64,000 nt of DNA from Bacillota bacterium (GTDB lineage Bacteria; Bacillota; Clostridia; Christensenellales; SZUA-584): contig JAEYLC010000034.1 of NCBI GenBank assembly GCA_023461435.1, positions 186,001 through 250,000 of the forward strand, in the 5' to 3' direction. The notes beneath the pieces are model-generated. The model had not been told where the DNA came from. It worked only from the letters and a program-made list of their open reading frames with translations, and did not search any database. Within the stretch, counting starts at the first letter, position 1. Every line of letters starts with the position of its first letter. A program made the position numbers and the translations under genes. This document shows, one piece after another, positions 1 through 7,070 of this stretch.

Positions 1-92
1 TTCGTCATGAGAGATGCGTCCTCTCTGAGTCTCCTCCTCACGCGTGGAGTAAACGCACGTATCGGATTGAACTCAACCGTTCATTCTATTGA

Positions 93-122
93 TTGGTGCT
101 GTCGGGAGTGTTTTGATATAAT
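93..122 (+). promoter_or_regulatory. Sigma-A type promoter of the DUF4256 gene
   Basis: TTGGTG at 93-98 and TATAAT at 117-122 are separated by 18 bases, and the DUF4256 start lies 27 bases further on. The -10 is perfect and the -35 is weak. Bases 1-92 hold no gene that I can see. Confidence 0.55.
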
Positions 123-148
123 GTGAACAAAGGAAAGGAGTCGTTGTC

Positions 149-715
149 ATGTCAAACGGTAAAAAAGAAATCTCTATTAAAGAAACGAATGATCTGTTTC
201 AAATTTTGAAAGCACGTTTTGAAAAAAACATGAGTCGTCATGAAGGCCTTGATTGGGCGAATATTCAAGAGAGATTAACGGCCAAACCGGAAAAGCTGTG
301 GTCCTTGAATGAGATGGAACGGACGGGCGGCGAACCGGATGTGACAGGCTATGATCAAAAATCCGGTGAATATACCTTTTGCGACTGTTCGGCGGAAAGC
401 CCTGTTGGCCGCAGAAATGTCTGCTATGATCAAAAAGCTTTGGAGTCAAGAAAAGAACATAAGCCAATAAACAGTGCAACGGGTATGGCTGCGGCAATGG
501 GCATTGAGGTTTTGTCAGAAGAGCAATACCGGGCATTGCAGACTTTGGGCAAATTCGATACAAAAGCTTCAAGCTGGATACTGACTCCGTCTGAAATCAG
601 AAGCCTCGGCGGCGCATTGTTTTGCGACCGGCGCTATAATCATATTTTCGTCTACCACAACAGCGCGGAATCGTATTACAGCGTCAGGGGATTTCGGGGG
701 TTGTTAAAAGTATAA
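149..715 (+). CDS. DUF4256 family protein
   Basis: A 188-residue cytosolic protein that covers the whole DUF4256 family length. Hallmarks visible are TGGEPDV (59-65), DCSAESPVGRR (79-89), a CYD motif, FDTKASSWI near residue 138, LGGALFCDRRY and the C-terminal YHNSAESYYSVRGFRG. The family has no established biochemical function. The start is supported by GGAAAGGAG a few bases upstream and the promoter at 93-122. It is monocistronic: the next block downstream is a pseudogene on the other strand. It lies in the AT-richer left part of the window. The family call is firm; the role is unknown. Confidence 0.9.
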   Translation: MSNGKKEISIKETNDLFQILKARFEKNMSRHEGLDWANIQERLTAKPEKLWSLNEMERTGGEPDVTGYDQKSGEYTFCDCSAESPVGRRNVCYDQKALESRKEHKPINSATGMAAAMGIEVLSEEQYRALQTLGKFDTKASSWILTPSEIRSLGGALFCDRRYNHIFVYHNSAESYYSVRGFRGLLKV

Positions 716-736
716 GTTTATTATCAATTTGACCTG

Positions 737-1026
737 TTATAATATCTTCTTCAGTAACGGAATGCGCCTGAATATAAAACGCGTGGCCGCGAAGCAAAGC
801 GGCAGGCAGATCACGCACAGCAGCGCAAACTTGAAAATCGGCAGCCAACTAAGCGGCGCAAACAGCTGCGCCACCGCGATGATGATGGGCGCGTGCAGCA
901 CATAGACGGCAAACGCGTTGCCCGAGCGTTTTGATCAGCCTGCTCTTGTGTTGCGTTTTTCTCTGAAAATTGTGGATCAGCCCTGCCGAGCATGATGGCC
1001 GACCAGACGATAAAGCCGGGGACGAC
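737..1026 (-). pseudogene. Acyltransferase 3 family remnant (C-terminal part)
   Basis: On the minus strand, two hydrophobic stretches lie in different frames. One (about 1026-960) reads RWLLAAVVPGFIVWSAIMLG. The other (about 920-737) reads SGNAFAVYVLHAPIII and runs to a proper stop after a basic RRIPLLKKIL tail. The second is characteristic of the last transmembrane segments of integral membrane acyltransferase 3 proteins. The N-terminal ~250 residues are absent and a frameshift with unrelated sequence separates the pieces. This looks like a decayed gene, perhaps broken when the neighbouring AT-rich cassette arrived. Confidence 0.65.
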
Positions 1027-1182
1027 CGCTGCCAGGAGCCACCGCTAATTCCTTTTTGAGATTGGTCCTAATCGAACCCGATGCCCTGACATTCAAAGTC
1101 ACTGCGATTTCCTTGAACTTTAGCCCATGAATGAATTTAAGAAAGATACCTATCAAATTAATCACCGGTTTTTGTTTTGTCT

Positions 1183-1216
1183 TATGCAACTTATGTAGCC
1201 TTATTTGCAAGTCGCG
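1183..1216 (+). promoter_or_regulatory. Direct repeat upstream of the LytTR gene (candidate autoregulatory site)
   Basis: TGCAACT at 1185 and TGCAAGT at 1206 are spaced 21 bases start to start, about two helical turns. LytTR proteins are known to bind paired ~9-bp direct repeats with roughly this period. The site lies about 65-90 bases ahead of the LytTR start codon. A similar GCAAGAT-type pair with a 20-base period occurs near the second LytTR locus (33808-33836, minus sense). Short match, so tentative. Confidence 0.35.
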
Positions 1217-1277
1217 CAGTGGATATTGCGTAATAAAAATGCATGCGCTATCCTTTAATTACAAGGACGGTGACGCT

Positions 1278-1733
1278 ATGAAACTGATACTAACTCAATG
1301 CGGCGAACTCCAAGAAACAGAAGTTGAAATACGCTATGCCGAGATGACCTCCCAAGTGCGGAGCTTAGCCAAACGAATCGGGCAAAGCGAACAATATCTT
1401 TATGGTGAGGAACGCGGGCAGCGTTGCCGGATTTTGATAGACGATATTTATTACGCCGAAAGCGTTGACAGGAAAACCTTCATCTACACTGAATCCATGG
1501 TATTCCGCTCAGAACTCAAGCTGTATCAACTGCTTGACAAGCTAAAAAACACCAATTTCGTACAGATAAGCAAATTCTGCATTCTTAATATCAATGTACT
1601 GGACAATATCAAAACCCTGTTCAACAGCCGCATAGAGGGGACGCTGGCAAACGGCGAGAAAATCACGATCTCCCGTACCTACATACCCACAATTAAGGCG
1701 GTGTTTACCGAGAGAGGAGAACAGCAAATATGA
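1278..1733 (+). CDS. LytTR-family DNA-binding regulator
   Basis: A 151-residue protein with no receiver domain and a C-terminal LytTR DNA-binding domain (about 50-148). Visible hallmarks are DDIYYAESVDRKTFIYT, the KLYQLLDKL helix, FVQISKFCILNINVLDNIK and a closing ANGEKITISRTYIP. Start chosen at 1278 because AAGGACGGTGA precedes it; the open frame runs upstream but without a ribosome site. It overlaps the next gene by 4 bases. Such short LytTR proteins paired with a membrane protein form LytTR regulatory systems in Firmicutes, where the membrane partner restrains the regulator (known for streptococcal examples). By analogy it probably controls this operon. It is paralogous to the protein at 32871-33308. 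Confidence 0.9.
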   Translation: MKLILTQCGELQETEVEIRYAEMTSQVRSLAKRIGQSEQYLYGEERGQRCRILIDDIYYAESVDRKTFIYTESMVFRSELKLYQLLDKLKNTNFVQISKFCILNINVLDNIKTLFNSRIEGTLANGEKITISRTYIPTIKAVFTERGEQQI

Positions 1734-2134
1734 AAAAGTTTATACAAGCCTTGCTTGTCAACTTCGCACTGGTGGTTCTTGGCGCACACATCGTTCCCAG
1801 TATTATTAATAACGATTGGACGCACTCGAACTTTATACTGGAGTTACTGTTTGTAACCGTTGTGATTCGCTTGCTGCTGCTTCTCACAAATAAATTCAGT
1901 TCTCACTATCCAATTATTGAATATCTGCTGGAGCTTGGGATGATTCTGGCGGTCGTACTTGGTTTTGGCTGGCTATTCAAGTGGTATGATTTGGCTCATC
2001 TGTGGATGATGGTTGCAATCGTTGTCGCGGTTTACGCCGCTGTATACGCTATGGGGATTGGTAAAATAAGGCGTGATGTGGCGTTTATAAATAAACAAAT
2101 AAAACTAAGAAAGAAGGAGATCAGCCGTGAATAA
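1730..2134 (+). CDS. DUF3021-like four-helix membrane protein
   Basis: A 134-residue protein with four predicted membrane segments (about 6-23, 37-52, 65-84, 91-109) and a basic C-terminal tail (KIRRDVAFINKQIKLRKKE). Size, topology and position directly after a LytTR gene match the DUF3021 family. The start overlaps the LytTR stop by 4 bases and the end overlaps the next gene by 8, so the genes are translationally coupled. It is likely the membrane-bound modulator of the LytTR protein, possibly sensing membrane state; that role is inferred from context. A second family member is at 33324-33761. Confidence 0.75.
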   Translation: MKKFIQALLVNFALVVLGAHIVPSIINNDWTHSNFILELLFVTVVIRLLLLLTNKFSSHYPIIEYLLELGMILAVVLGFGWLFKWYDLAHLWMMVAIVVAVYAAVYAMGIGKIRRDVAFINKQIKLRKKEISRE

Positions 2135-2822
2135 ACTAAGTAAGCTTTTAGTAAAGCTCTGCTTCTGCGTCTGGCTCGCAAGCTCGGTACTGCCGGGAAT
2201 ACTTGCGGAATATGAGCCATTTGCAATTTTGTTTCTTGCCGGCAAATATATAGGCTACGCTGTAATGGTTTTGGCTGTTGTTGCTTTTATCATACCGATG
2301 CTTCCGAAAAAGAAACGGCCTGTGTCCATTGGGGAGAAAACAACGCTAATACTTCATGATATTGGCCCTGAAACAGCAATAAAAATATTCGGAGACATGC
2401 CAAATACAAAGTTTTTCTGCGCTTCGAATAAGATGGCGGCGTGCAAGGGCTTCTATGACTGCTGGCTCAAGACTCCCGGTATCTGCGCCTTGCATGACGG
2501 TACGCAGTATTTGGGCAAGGAAATCGCTTCCTGCGGTGAATTTATCATCGTCAGTAAAAATTTGTACGGCGGGTTTAGCAAGGAAATGAAAAACGCGCTA
2601 GACAGGTCAATTTCTTTCGCGCTCCCGTTTTTTCAAGTCCGTAATAAGGAGCTGCATCATCAGGCTAGATGCGTAAACAGTGGAAAAATGCAGGTATATA
2701 TTTACAACGCCGACGAAATTTCAAATACAGACAAAATTTCGATTAGTGAAATTGCTAAAGCAAATGCCATCAATATGAATAAATCCGTCCCGGAAATGCA
2801 TTTCATCAATAATCCGGTTTAA
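2127..2822 (+). CDS. Membrane-anchored flavodoxin-fold protein
   Basis: A 231-residue protein with two N-terminal membrane helices (about 8-27 and 33-57) followed by a cytosolic flavodoxin-like domain. The domain keeps the CW-KTPG-C and NLYGGFSKEMKNALDRSI blocks and the FFQVRNKELHHQAR segment typical of flavodoxin/NADPH-dependent FMN reductase family proteins that act as dimers. The usual N-terminal phosphate-binding loop (GSPR-like) is not recognisable; HDIGPETA occupies that place. FMN binding may therefore be altered or shared with the neighbour, which does have such a loop. It overlaps the upstream gene and ends 18 bases before the next. Probable membrane-linked electron-transfer partner; substrate unknown. 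Confidence 0.7.
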   Translation: MNKLSKLLVKLCFCVWLASSVLPGILAEYEPFAILFLAGKYIGYAVMVLAVVAFIIPMLPKKKRPVSIGEKTTLILHDIGPETAIKIFGDMPNTKFFCASNKMAACKGFYDCWLKTPGICALHDGTQYLGKEIASCGEFIIVSKNLYGGFSKEMKNALDRSISFALPFFQVRNKELHHQARCVNSGKMQVYIYNADEISNTDKISISEIAKANAINMNKSVPEMHFINNPV

Positions 2823-2840
2823 ATTGAAAGGGGAAGCGGC

Positions 2841-3590
2841 ATGAAAGTTTTAATGATAAACGCAAGTCCAAAACATATTACCAGCGCATCGCAGTATTTT
2901 CTCAGCTTGCTGAATATCCAAATGCTTGGCTGTAAAACAAAACAAATTAAATTGAGCGGCCCAAGGATTTACGATGAAATATTCGGCAATTTTGATAGTA
3001 TAGACGCTCTTGTAATCGCGCTTCCTGTCTATGTAGACGGCGTCCCCTCCCATGTGCTTAGGTTTATGGCAGAAGCTGAAAAATTCTGCAAGCAGAACAG
3101 CTGCCGTCTCAAATTGTATGTCATATCCAATTGTGGCTTTTTCGAGGGCAAGCAATGTAAAAATGTATTAGCGATAATGCGCTCTTTCTGCGCCGCTGCA
3201 GGATTGGAATGGGGCGCGGGAGTTGGGATTGGCGCGGGTGAAATGCTTAGCGTTTTAAGGCTTACAGGCCCGCTCTTTGAGGCTTCCAGACTGTTATTAT
3301 CCTTGCCTTTATTCTTGTTGAAAGGCGATTTGCTTGGAGGGCTTGCGAGTTATTCTTGGATAGGCGTACTTATTAACATGCTGGTTTATCTCGTGTTAAG
3401 TTTGGGGCTATTCCATTCTATGTGGAAAATGCAAAGAAACATTAGGCACGGAAAAATAGTTCCTGATTTCTATACAGGCGTAACCCTTTGCCCCCGGTTC
3501 TTATTTACAATCGTGGCAAACGGTTACTGGATTATCAGATCGGCATTTCATGGTGTTGGCTTTTGGCGGTTATACAAAAAAGAATCATAA
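2841..3590 (+). CDS. Flavodoxin-like NAD(P)H-dependent oxidoreductase with C-terminal membrane segments
   Basis: A 249-residue protein. Residues 1-~130 are flavodoxin-like, with MKVLMINASPKHITSAS forming the FMN phosphate loop and LPVYVDGVPSHVLRFM the flavin-facing loop. Residues ~150-200 contain hydrophobic stretches (ASRLLLSLPLFLLKGDLL and WIGVLINMLVYLVLSLGLF) that could be one or two membrane helices, followed by a basic tail. AAAGGGGAAGCGGC precedes the ATG. It is the last gene of the LytTR operon. Together with the preceding anchored flavodoxin it suggests a two-subunit membrane redox unit. The redox partner is not identifiable from sequence. Confidence 0.65.
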   Translation: MKVLMINASPKHITSASQYFLSLLNIQMLGCKTKQIKLSGPRIYDEIFGNFDSIDALVIALPVYVDGVPSHVLRFMAEAEKFCKQNSCRLKLYVISNCGFFEGKQCKNVLAIMRSFCAAAGLEWGAGVGIGAGEMLSVLRLTGPLFEASRLLLSLPLFLLKGDLLGGLASYSWIGVLINMLVYLVLSLGLFHSMWKMQRNIRHGKIVPDFYTGVTLCPRFLFTIVANGYWIIRSAFHGVGFWRLYKKES

Positions 3591-3703
3591 CAAATACGCG
3601 CGGAGGAGGCTGAAACGTTCCTTCGTGCGTTTGATTTTTCTATATTCCCATGCCCTGCGCTCGCATGGATCGTCTGTTTGATATTTTTTTACACATAATA
3701 CCC

Positions 3704-3814
3704 TCAATATGCGCGAATAATTCCCACCTTTTTGACTCCCTCTTTCAGCCGGTAAATACCTTGATACAAGCTATTCCTCTCGGTGGCCAGTTGCGCGGCA
3801 GCCGAATTGCTCAT
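3704..3814 (-). CDS. Possible 36-codon open frame, divergent from the EFR1 promoter
   Basis: An ATG at 3814 (minus) opens a 36-codon frame ending IYRLKEGVKKVGIIRAY. No good ribosome site is present and I recognise no family. It lies in the 330-base gap between 3590 and 3920, which otherwise holds only the EFR1 promoter and its palindrome. Treat as weak. Confidence 0.15.
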   Translation of the reverse strand: MSNSAAAQLATERNSLYQGIYRLKEGVKKVGIIRAY

Positions 3815-3815
3815 A

Positions 3816-3864
3816 TTGACAGTTGTATTAATTCCTTATATACTATTAAATAAGTTTAATAGTA
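3816..3864 (+). promoter_or_regulatory. Promoter and palindromic operator of the EFR1-padR operon
   Basis: TTGACA (3816-3821) and TATACT (3839-3844) are 17 bases apart. A perfect inverted repeat, TACTATTAAA-TAAG-TTTAATAGTA (3841-3864), covers the -10 and the expected transcription start. This is the classic position for a repressor. The PadR protein encoded second in the operon is the natural candidate. Confidence 0.7.
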
Positions 3865-3919
3865 AGAATATTTAATATTAATTTTCATGGGTATCATCCA
3901 TTTTGGGGGAGGCACCTTA

Positions 3920-4783
3920 ATGAGTATTCAAATCTATTATTTTTCAGGAACGGGCAATTCGCTCATCGTCGCGAAGGACATTGCGGAAAGGACGGGCGCG
4001 GAGCTGATTCCGATCACATCGGTCAGAGACCGGGAAACTGTCGCTGTGAATGCGGATGCCGTCGGAGTCGTTTTTCCGGTCTATTACGCCTATCTGCCGG
4101 TCATTGTCAGAGAATTCGCGGAAAAACTGACAGGTTTGCAGAATAAGTATGTGTTTGCGGTTTGTACGCATGGCGGCGCGGCGATGGGGTCGCTGAGAAC
4201 ACTGAAGAGTATACTGCGAAAAAATGGCGTCAGGCTGTTGGCTGCCTATGGCGTTCATATGCCCCAGAACGCGTTTTTAAAGCCCGGGGAAGATCGGGAG
4301 AAAGCCCTCGCGGCTTGGAACAGAAAATTGGATATGATTGTGAAGAACACAAGCCGCAGAGCCAAGGGCTTTTACTATAACAACCGTCTGCTGGAACTTC
4401 TGATTATTCCGTTTCTTCCCATAGTCAAATCGGCATGCAGAAACTCGTTTGTGAAGCAGACAAAGCTGTCGGCTGATACGCCGATGGATGAGCTCGTACG
4501 CAATTTGGACAGGGGCTTTGCCGTAAACGATGATTGCAGCGGATGCGGCGTTTGCGCGAGCGTCTGTCCGGCTCAAAACATCGGCATGCGAGACGGCAGG
4601 CCGCAATGGCTGCACCGTTGTGAGAACTGCCTCGCGTGCGTCAACTGGTGCCCAAGCCGGGCGATACAAGGGGGCATCGCATCGGGCTATTTCTACCGGA
4701 ATCCGAGAGTAAAAGCGTCTGACATTGCGCGGCAGAGTATATCTGTTGACAAGCAAGCGAAGGAGAGTGATTGCGATGCTTAA
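3920..4783 (+). CDS. EFR1 family flavodoxin-ferredoxin fusion protein
   Basis: A 287-residue protein. Residues 1-~150 are a flavodoxin domain opening with YYFSGTGNS (FMN phosphate loop) and containing FPVYYAYLPVIV. Residues ~200-255 hold two 4Fe-4S motifs, CSGCGVCASVC-P and CENCLACVNWC-P, as in bacterial ferredoxins. This fusion is the EFR1 (EF-hand-like ferrodoxin) arrangement common in anaerobes and thought to pass electrons between flavin and Fe-S centres; its partners are unknown. Start at 3920 follows GGGGGAGG; an upstream in-frame ATG lacks a site. It overlaps the padR gene by 8 bases, so both are made from the palindrome-controlled promoter. Confidence 0.88.
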   Translation: MSIQIYYFSGTGNSLIVAKDIAERTGAELIPITSVRDRETVAVNADAVGVVFPVYYAYLPVIVREFAEKLTGLQNKYVFAVCTHGGAAMGSLRTLKSILRKNGVRLLAAYGVHMPQNAFLKPGEDREKALAAWNRKLDMIVKNTSRRAKGFYYNNRLLELLIIPFLPIVKSACRNSFVKQTKLSADTPMDELVRNLDRGFAVNDDCSGCGVCASVCPAQNIGMRDGRPQWLHRCENCLACVNWCPSRAIQGGIASGYFYRNPRVKASDIARQSISVDKQAKESDCDA

Positions 4784-5315
4784 GATTTTGCTGCTTGGTT
4801 TAATTGATATCTATCCGATGACGGGGTACGACCTGAAAAAGGTGTTTGAAACGTCGATGATCTTTTTCTGGCATGCCACGCATACGCAGATATATAACAC
4901 ACTAAAGGAGATGGAGAAAGACGGCCTTATTGTGAGTGAGCTCGTTCATCAGGATATGGTCCCATCCAAACGGGTTTTCAGCATCACGCAGGCGGGGAAA
5001 AAGCGGATGGAAGAATGGCTGCTCGAAGAACCGGAGCTTCCGGGCATTAAACATGATTTTCTGGTCAAGCTGTCTTTTTTCTCAAAGCTGCCCGAAAAAG
5101 AACTGATGAAGCAGCTCGATGCTTATGAGAAGAAGCTCAATGAAAAGCTTGCGGCCTTGGAAAGCGAGAGAAAGCATGAGTTTATGGCTTTTTCCAGAAC
5201 CGCCAAAGAAACGGCGCTCTGGGAAGCGACCTTTGAATACGGCCTTATGTATTTTCGCAGCGAGCTCGAATGGGTCGGGATGGTAAAAAAACGTTTATTG
5301 GACTTCACTCAATAA
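4776..5315 (+). CDS. PadR family transcriptional regulator
   Basis: A 179-residue regulator with the N-terminal PadR winged helix (about 1-80; LLGLIDIYPMTGYDLKKVFE, then WHATHTQIYNTLKEMEKDGLI and the PSKRVFSITQAGKKRMEEWL wing) and a C-terminal helical Vir_act_alpha_C-like domain (about 90-175). Start at 4776 follows AAGGAGAGTGATTGCG. It overlaps the EFR1 gene by 8 bases. PadR proteins repress neighbouring genes and are released by a small ligand or stress; the palindrome at 3841-3864 is its likely target. The ligand is unknown. Confidence 0.9.
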   Translation: MLKILLLGLIDIYPMTGYDLKKVFETSMIFFWHATHTQIYNTLKEMEKDGLIVSELVHQDMVPSKRVFSITQAGKKRMEEWLLEEPELPGIKHDFLVKLSFFSKLPEKELMKQLDAYEKKLNEKLAALESERKHEFMAFSRTAKETALWEATFEYGLMYFRSELEWVGMVKKRLLDFTQ

Positions 5316-5434
5316 TTTGAGATTTATTGCGTGGGCATAACCGGGAGTGAAAAGCGCGCAAGCAAGCCGCAGGCGGTCTTGCCGCTTTTGTTCTTTCATA
5401 CAATAGAAAATGAAAGAACACTGCGGAGTGGCTT

Positions 5435-5977
5435 ATGCACAAATATGCCAATCAAAAACTCGGATTGTTAGCCTGTATCAGCCTCATGCTGCTAACGGCA
5501 TCGCTGCTGGCGCTTGCGGGTACGTTCACCCGTTTTCAGTCGGCGCCGGCCTCGGCGTCATACAGCGATCTGGAGGTGAAAACGGCGATGCTCACAGCCG
5601 CTTTGGATGAGGTGGGCGTCTGCGGCCCGAAAGACGCGGCTTTGGTGTGGGCAAAGGGGGTGAGGCTCCGAAACGCCGCGCTGCAGTACGCGGTGCTTTC
5701 TCATGAACTGAGGCAGAGGTATGCGAAGGCGTGGGAGCGAACCGCGCCGGGGTGGGTGACGAGCGTCTCGAGTCCGTGGATCAGCGGGTTTGAAATCACG
5801 GACGAGCGGCACGAGGACGATGTTTACACATATGCGCTGGCATTCACGGCAGCGACATCAACGGGGATTCAGGGCGTGTACGACGCGACGCTCACCGTTG
5901 AAACGGACCGCGGATTCTGGCGTATCACCCGGCTCGACACGGACGAAGCCTTAAAATCCTATACGGGTATGGAATAA
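5435..5977 (+). CDS. Conserved-looking protein with N-terminal membrane anchor
   Basis: A 180-residue protein. A hydrophobic segment at about 8-30 (LLACISLMLLTASLLALAG) is a membrane anchor or uncleaved signal. The rest is extracellular, with WAKGVRLRNAALQYAVLSHELRQRY at about 72-96 followed by a beta-rich half, a layout seen in small NTF2-like extracytoplasmic domains. A GGAGTGGCTT site precedes the ATG. I do not recognise the exact family. The gene stands alone between the padR operon and the ABC exporter. Confidence 0.6.
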   Translation: MHKYANQKLGLLACISLMLLTASLLALAGTFTRFQSAPASASYSDLEVKTAMLTAALDEVGVCGPKDAALVWAKGVRLRNAALQYAVLSHELRQRYAKAWERTAPGWVTSVSSPWISGFEITDERHEDDVYTYALAFTAATSTGIQGVYDATLTVETDRGFWRITRLDTDEALKSYTGME

Positions 5978-6128
5978 TACTGCTGTAATAATATGTTTTG
6001 TTCATGTAAAGGGTATGTTATTTTGCTCTTTTTTTTATTATAATGATCCAAGATGCGGAACTTTTTTTTTCTTCATACGTCTTATATGAAAATATATTGT
6101 CGCAGCTTAAGCGGGAAAGGATATTTCA

Positions 6129-7052
6129 TTGGAGCTTTTAAAAATTGAGGGCTTGACGAAGGTGATAAAAAAGAGAAAGATATTGGACGACATATCTTTA
6201 ACCGTGAATTCGGGTGAAATTGTCGGCTTTTTAGGACCGAACGGCGCCGGCAAAACCACCACCATCAAGATGATCATGGGCCTCTTCTCTATCACGTCGG
6301 GGCAGATATCGGTTTTAGGACACGATGTTGTGACGGATTTTGAGAACGCTATGAAGAATATCGGCGGTATCGTTGAGAACCCGGATCTATACAAGAGGCT
6401 GACGGGAAGACAGAATCTTGAGTATTTTGCGTCGATGTACGACGGCGACCAGAAAACTCAGATCGACGAAGTCGTTGAGCTTGTGAAAATGAAGGAACGT
6501 ATCGGCGACAGGGTCAAAACGTATTCGCTCGGCATGAGACAGCGTGTCGGCATCGCGCAGGCGCTGCTGCACCGCCCGAGCCTGCTCGTGCTCGACGAGC
6601 CCACAAACGGCCTTGATCCAATCGGCATCAAAGAACTCAGAGACTTATTAAAGTACCTCTCCAAAAACGCGGATGTCGGCGTGTTTATTTCGAGCCATCT
6701 GCTCTCCGAAATGGAGCTCATGTGCGATCGTATTTACATTATTGATAATGGCGTGATTATCGGTGAGAAAACCATCGAACAGGTCAAGGAGTCGGACGAC
6801 GAGGAAATCTACAGCTACAGCTTTGTGACAAGCGACAGGGATAAGACTTATGCTTATTTCAAGGGTCTTGACGCGAACTGCGAGCAGGTTAGCGGCGGCG
6901 TGACCATCGTGATGAAGCGCGACCAGATACCGGAGCTTATTCGCACGCTTGTGAATATGGGTATCGACATCTATGCGGTCAACCAGTCGCAAAGAACGCT
7001 CGAGCAGGATTTCATCTCGATGACGACCGGCACCAAGACGCAGATCAGATAG
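6129..7052 (+). CDS. ABC transporter ATP-binding protein (BcrA/NatA-like)
   Basis: A 307-residue ATPase with Walker A GPNGAGKTT (36-44), a YSLGMRQR signature (132-139) in place of LSGGQ, Walker B LLVLDEP (152-158) and the H-switch in SSHLLSEME. The SLGM signature marks the ABC-2 exporter group (BcrA, NatA). Start is a TTG preceded by GGGAAAGGA at good spacing; no in-frame ATG fits the N-terminus. A TATAAT lies at 6039-6044. The permease follows 18 bases downstream. It powers export of an unknown substrate, possibly a peptide or lipid-active compound. Confidence 0.9.
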   Translation: MELLKIEGLTKVIKKRKILDDISLTVNSGEIVGFLGPNGAGKTTTIKMIMGLFSITSGQISVLGHDVVTDFENAMKNIGGIVENPDLYKRLTGRQNLEYFASMYDGDQKTQIDEVVELVKMKERIGDRVKTYSLGMRQRVGIAQALLHRPSLLVLDEPTNGLDPIGIKELRDLLKYLSKNADVGVFISSHLLSEMELMCDRIYIIDNGVIIGEKTIEQVKESDDEEIYSYSFVTSDRDKTYAYFKGLDANCEQVSGGVTIVMKRDQIPELIRTLVNMGIDIYAVNQSQRTLEQDFISMTTGTKTQIR

Positions 7053-7070
7053 CAAAGAGAGGATACGAAT

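Noticed and set aside
3650..3853. 67-codon plus frame before the EFR1 gene
   Set aside because: It runs through the operon promoter and has no ribosome site.
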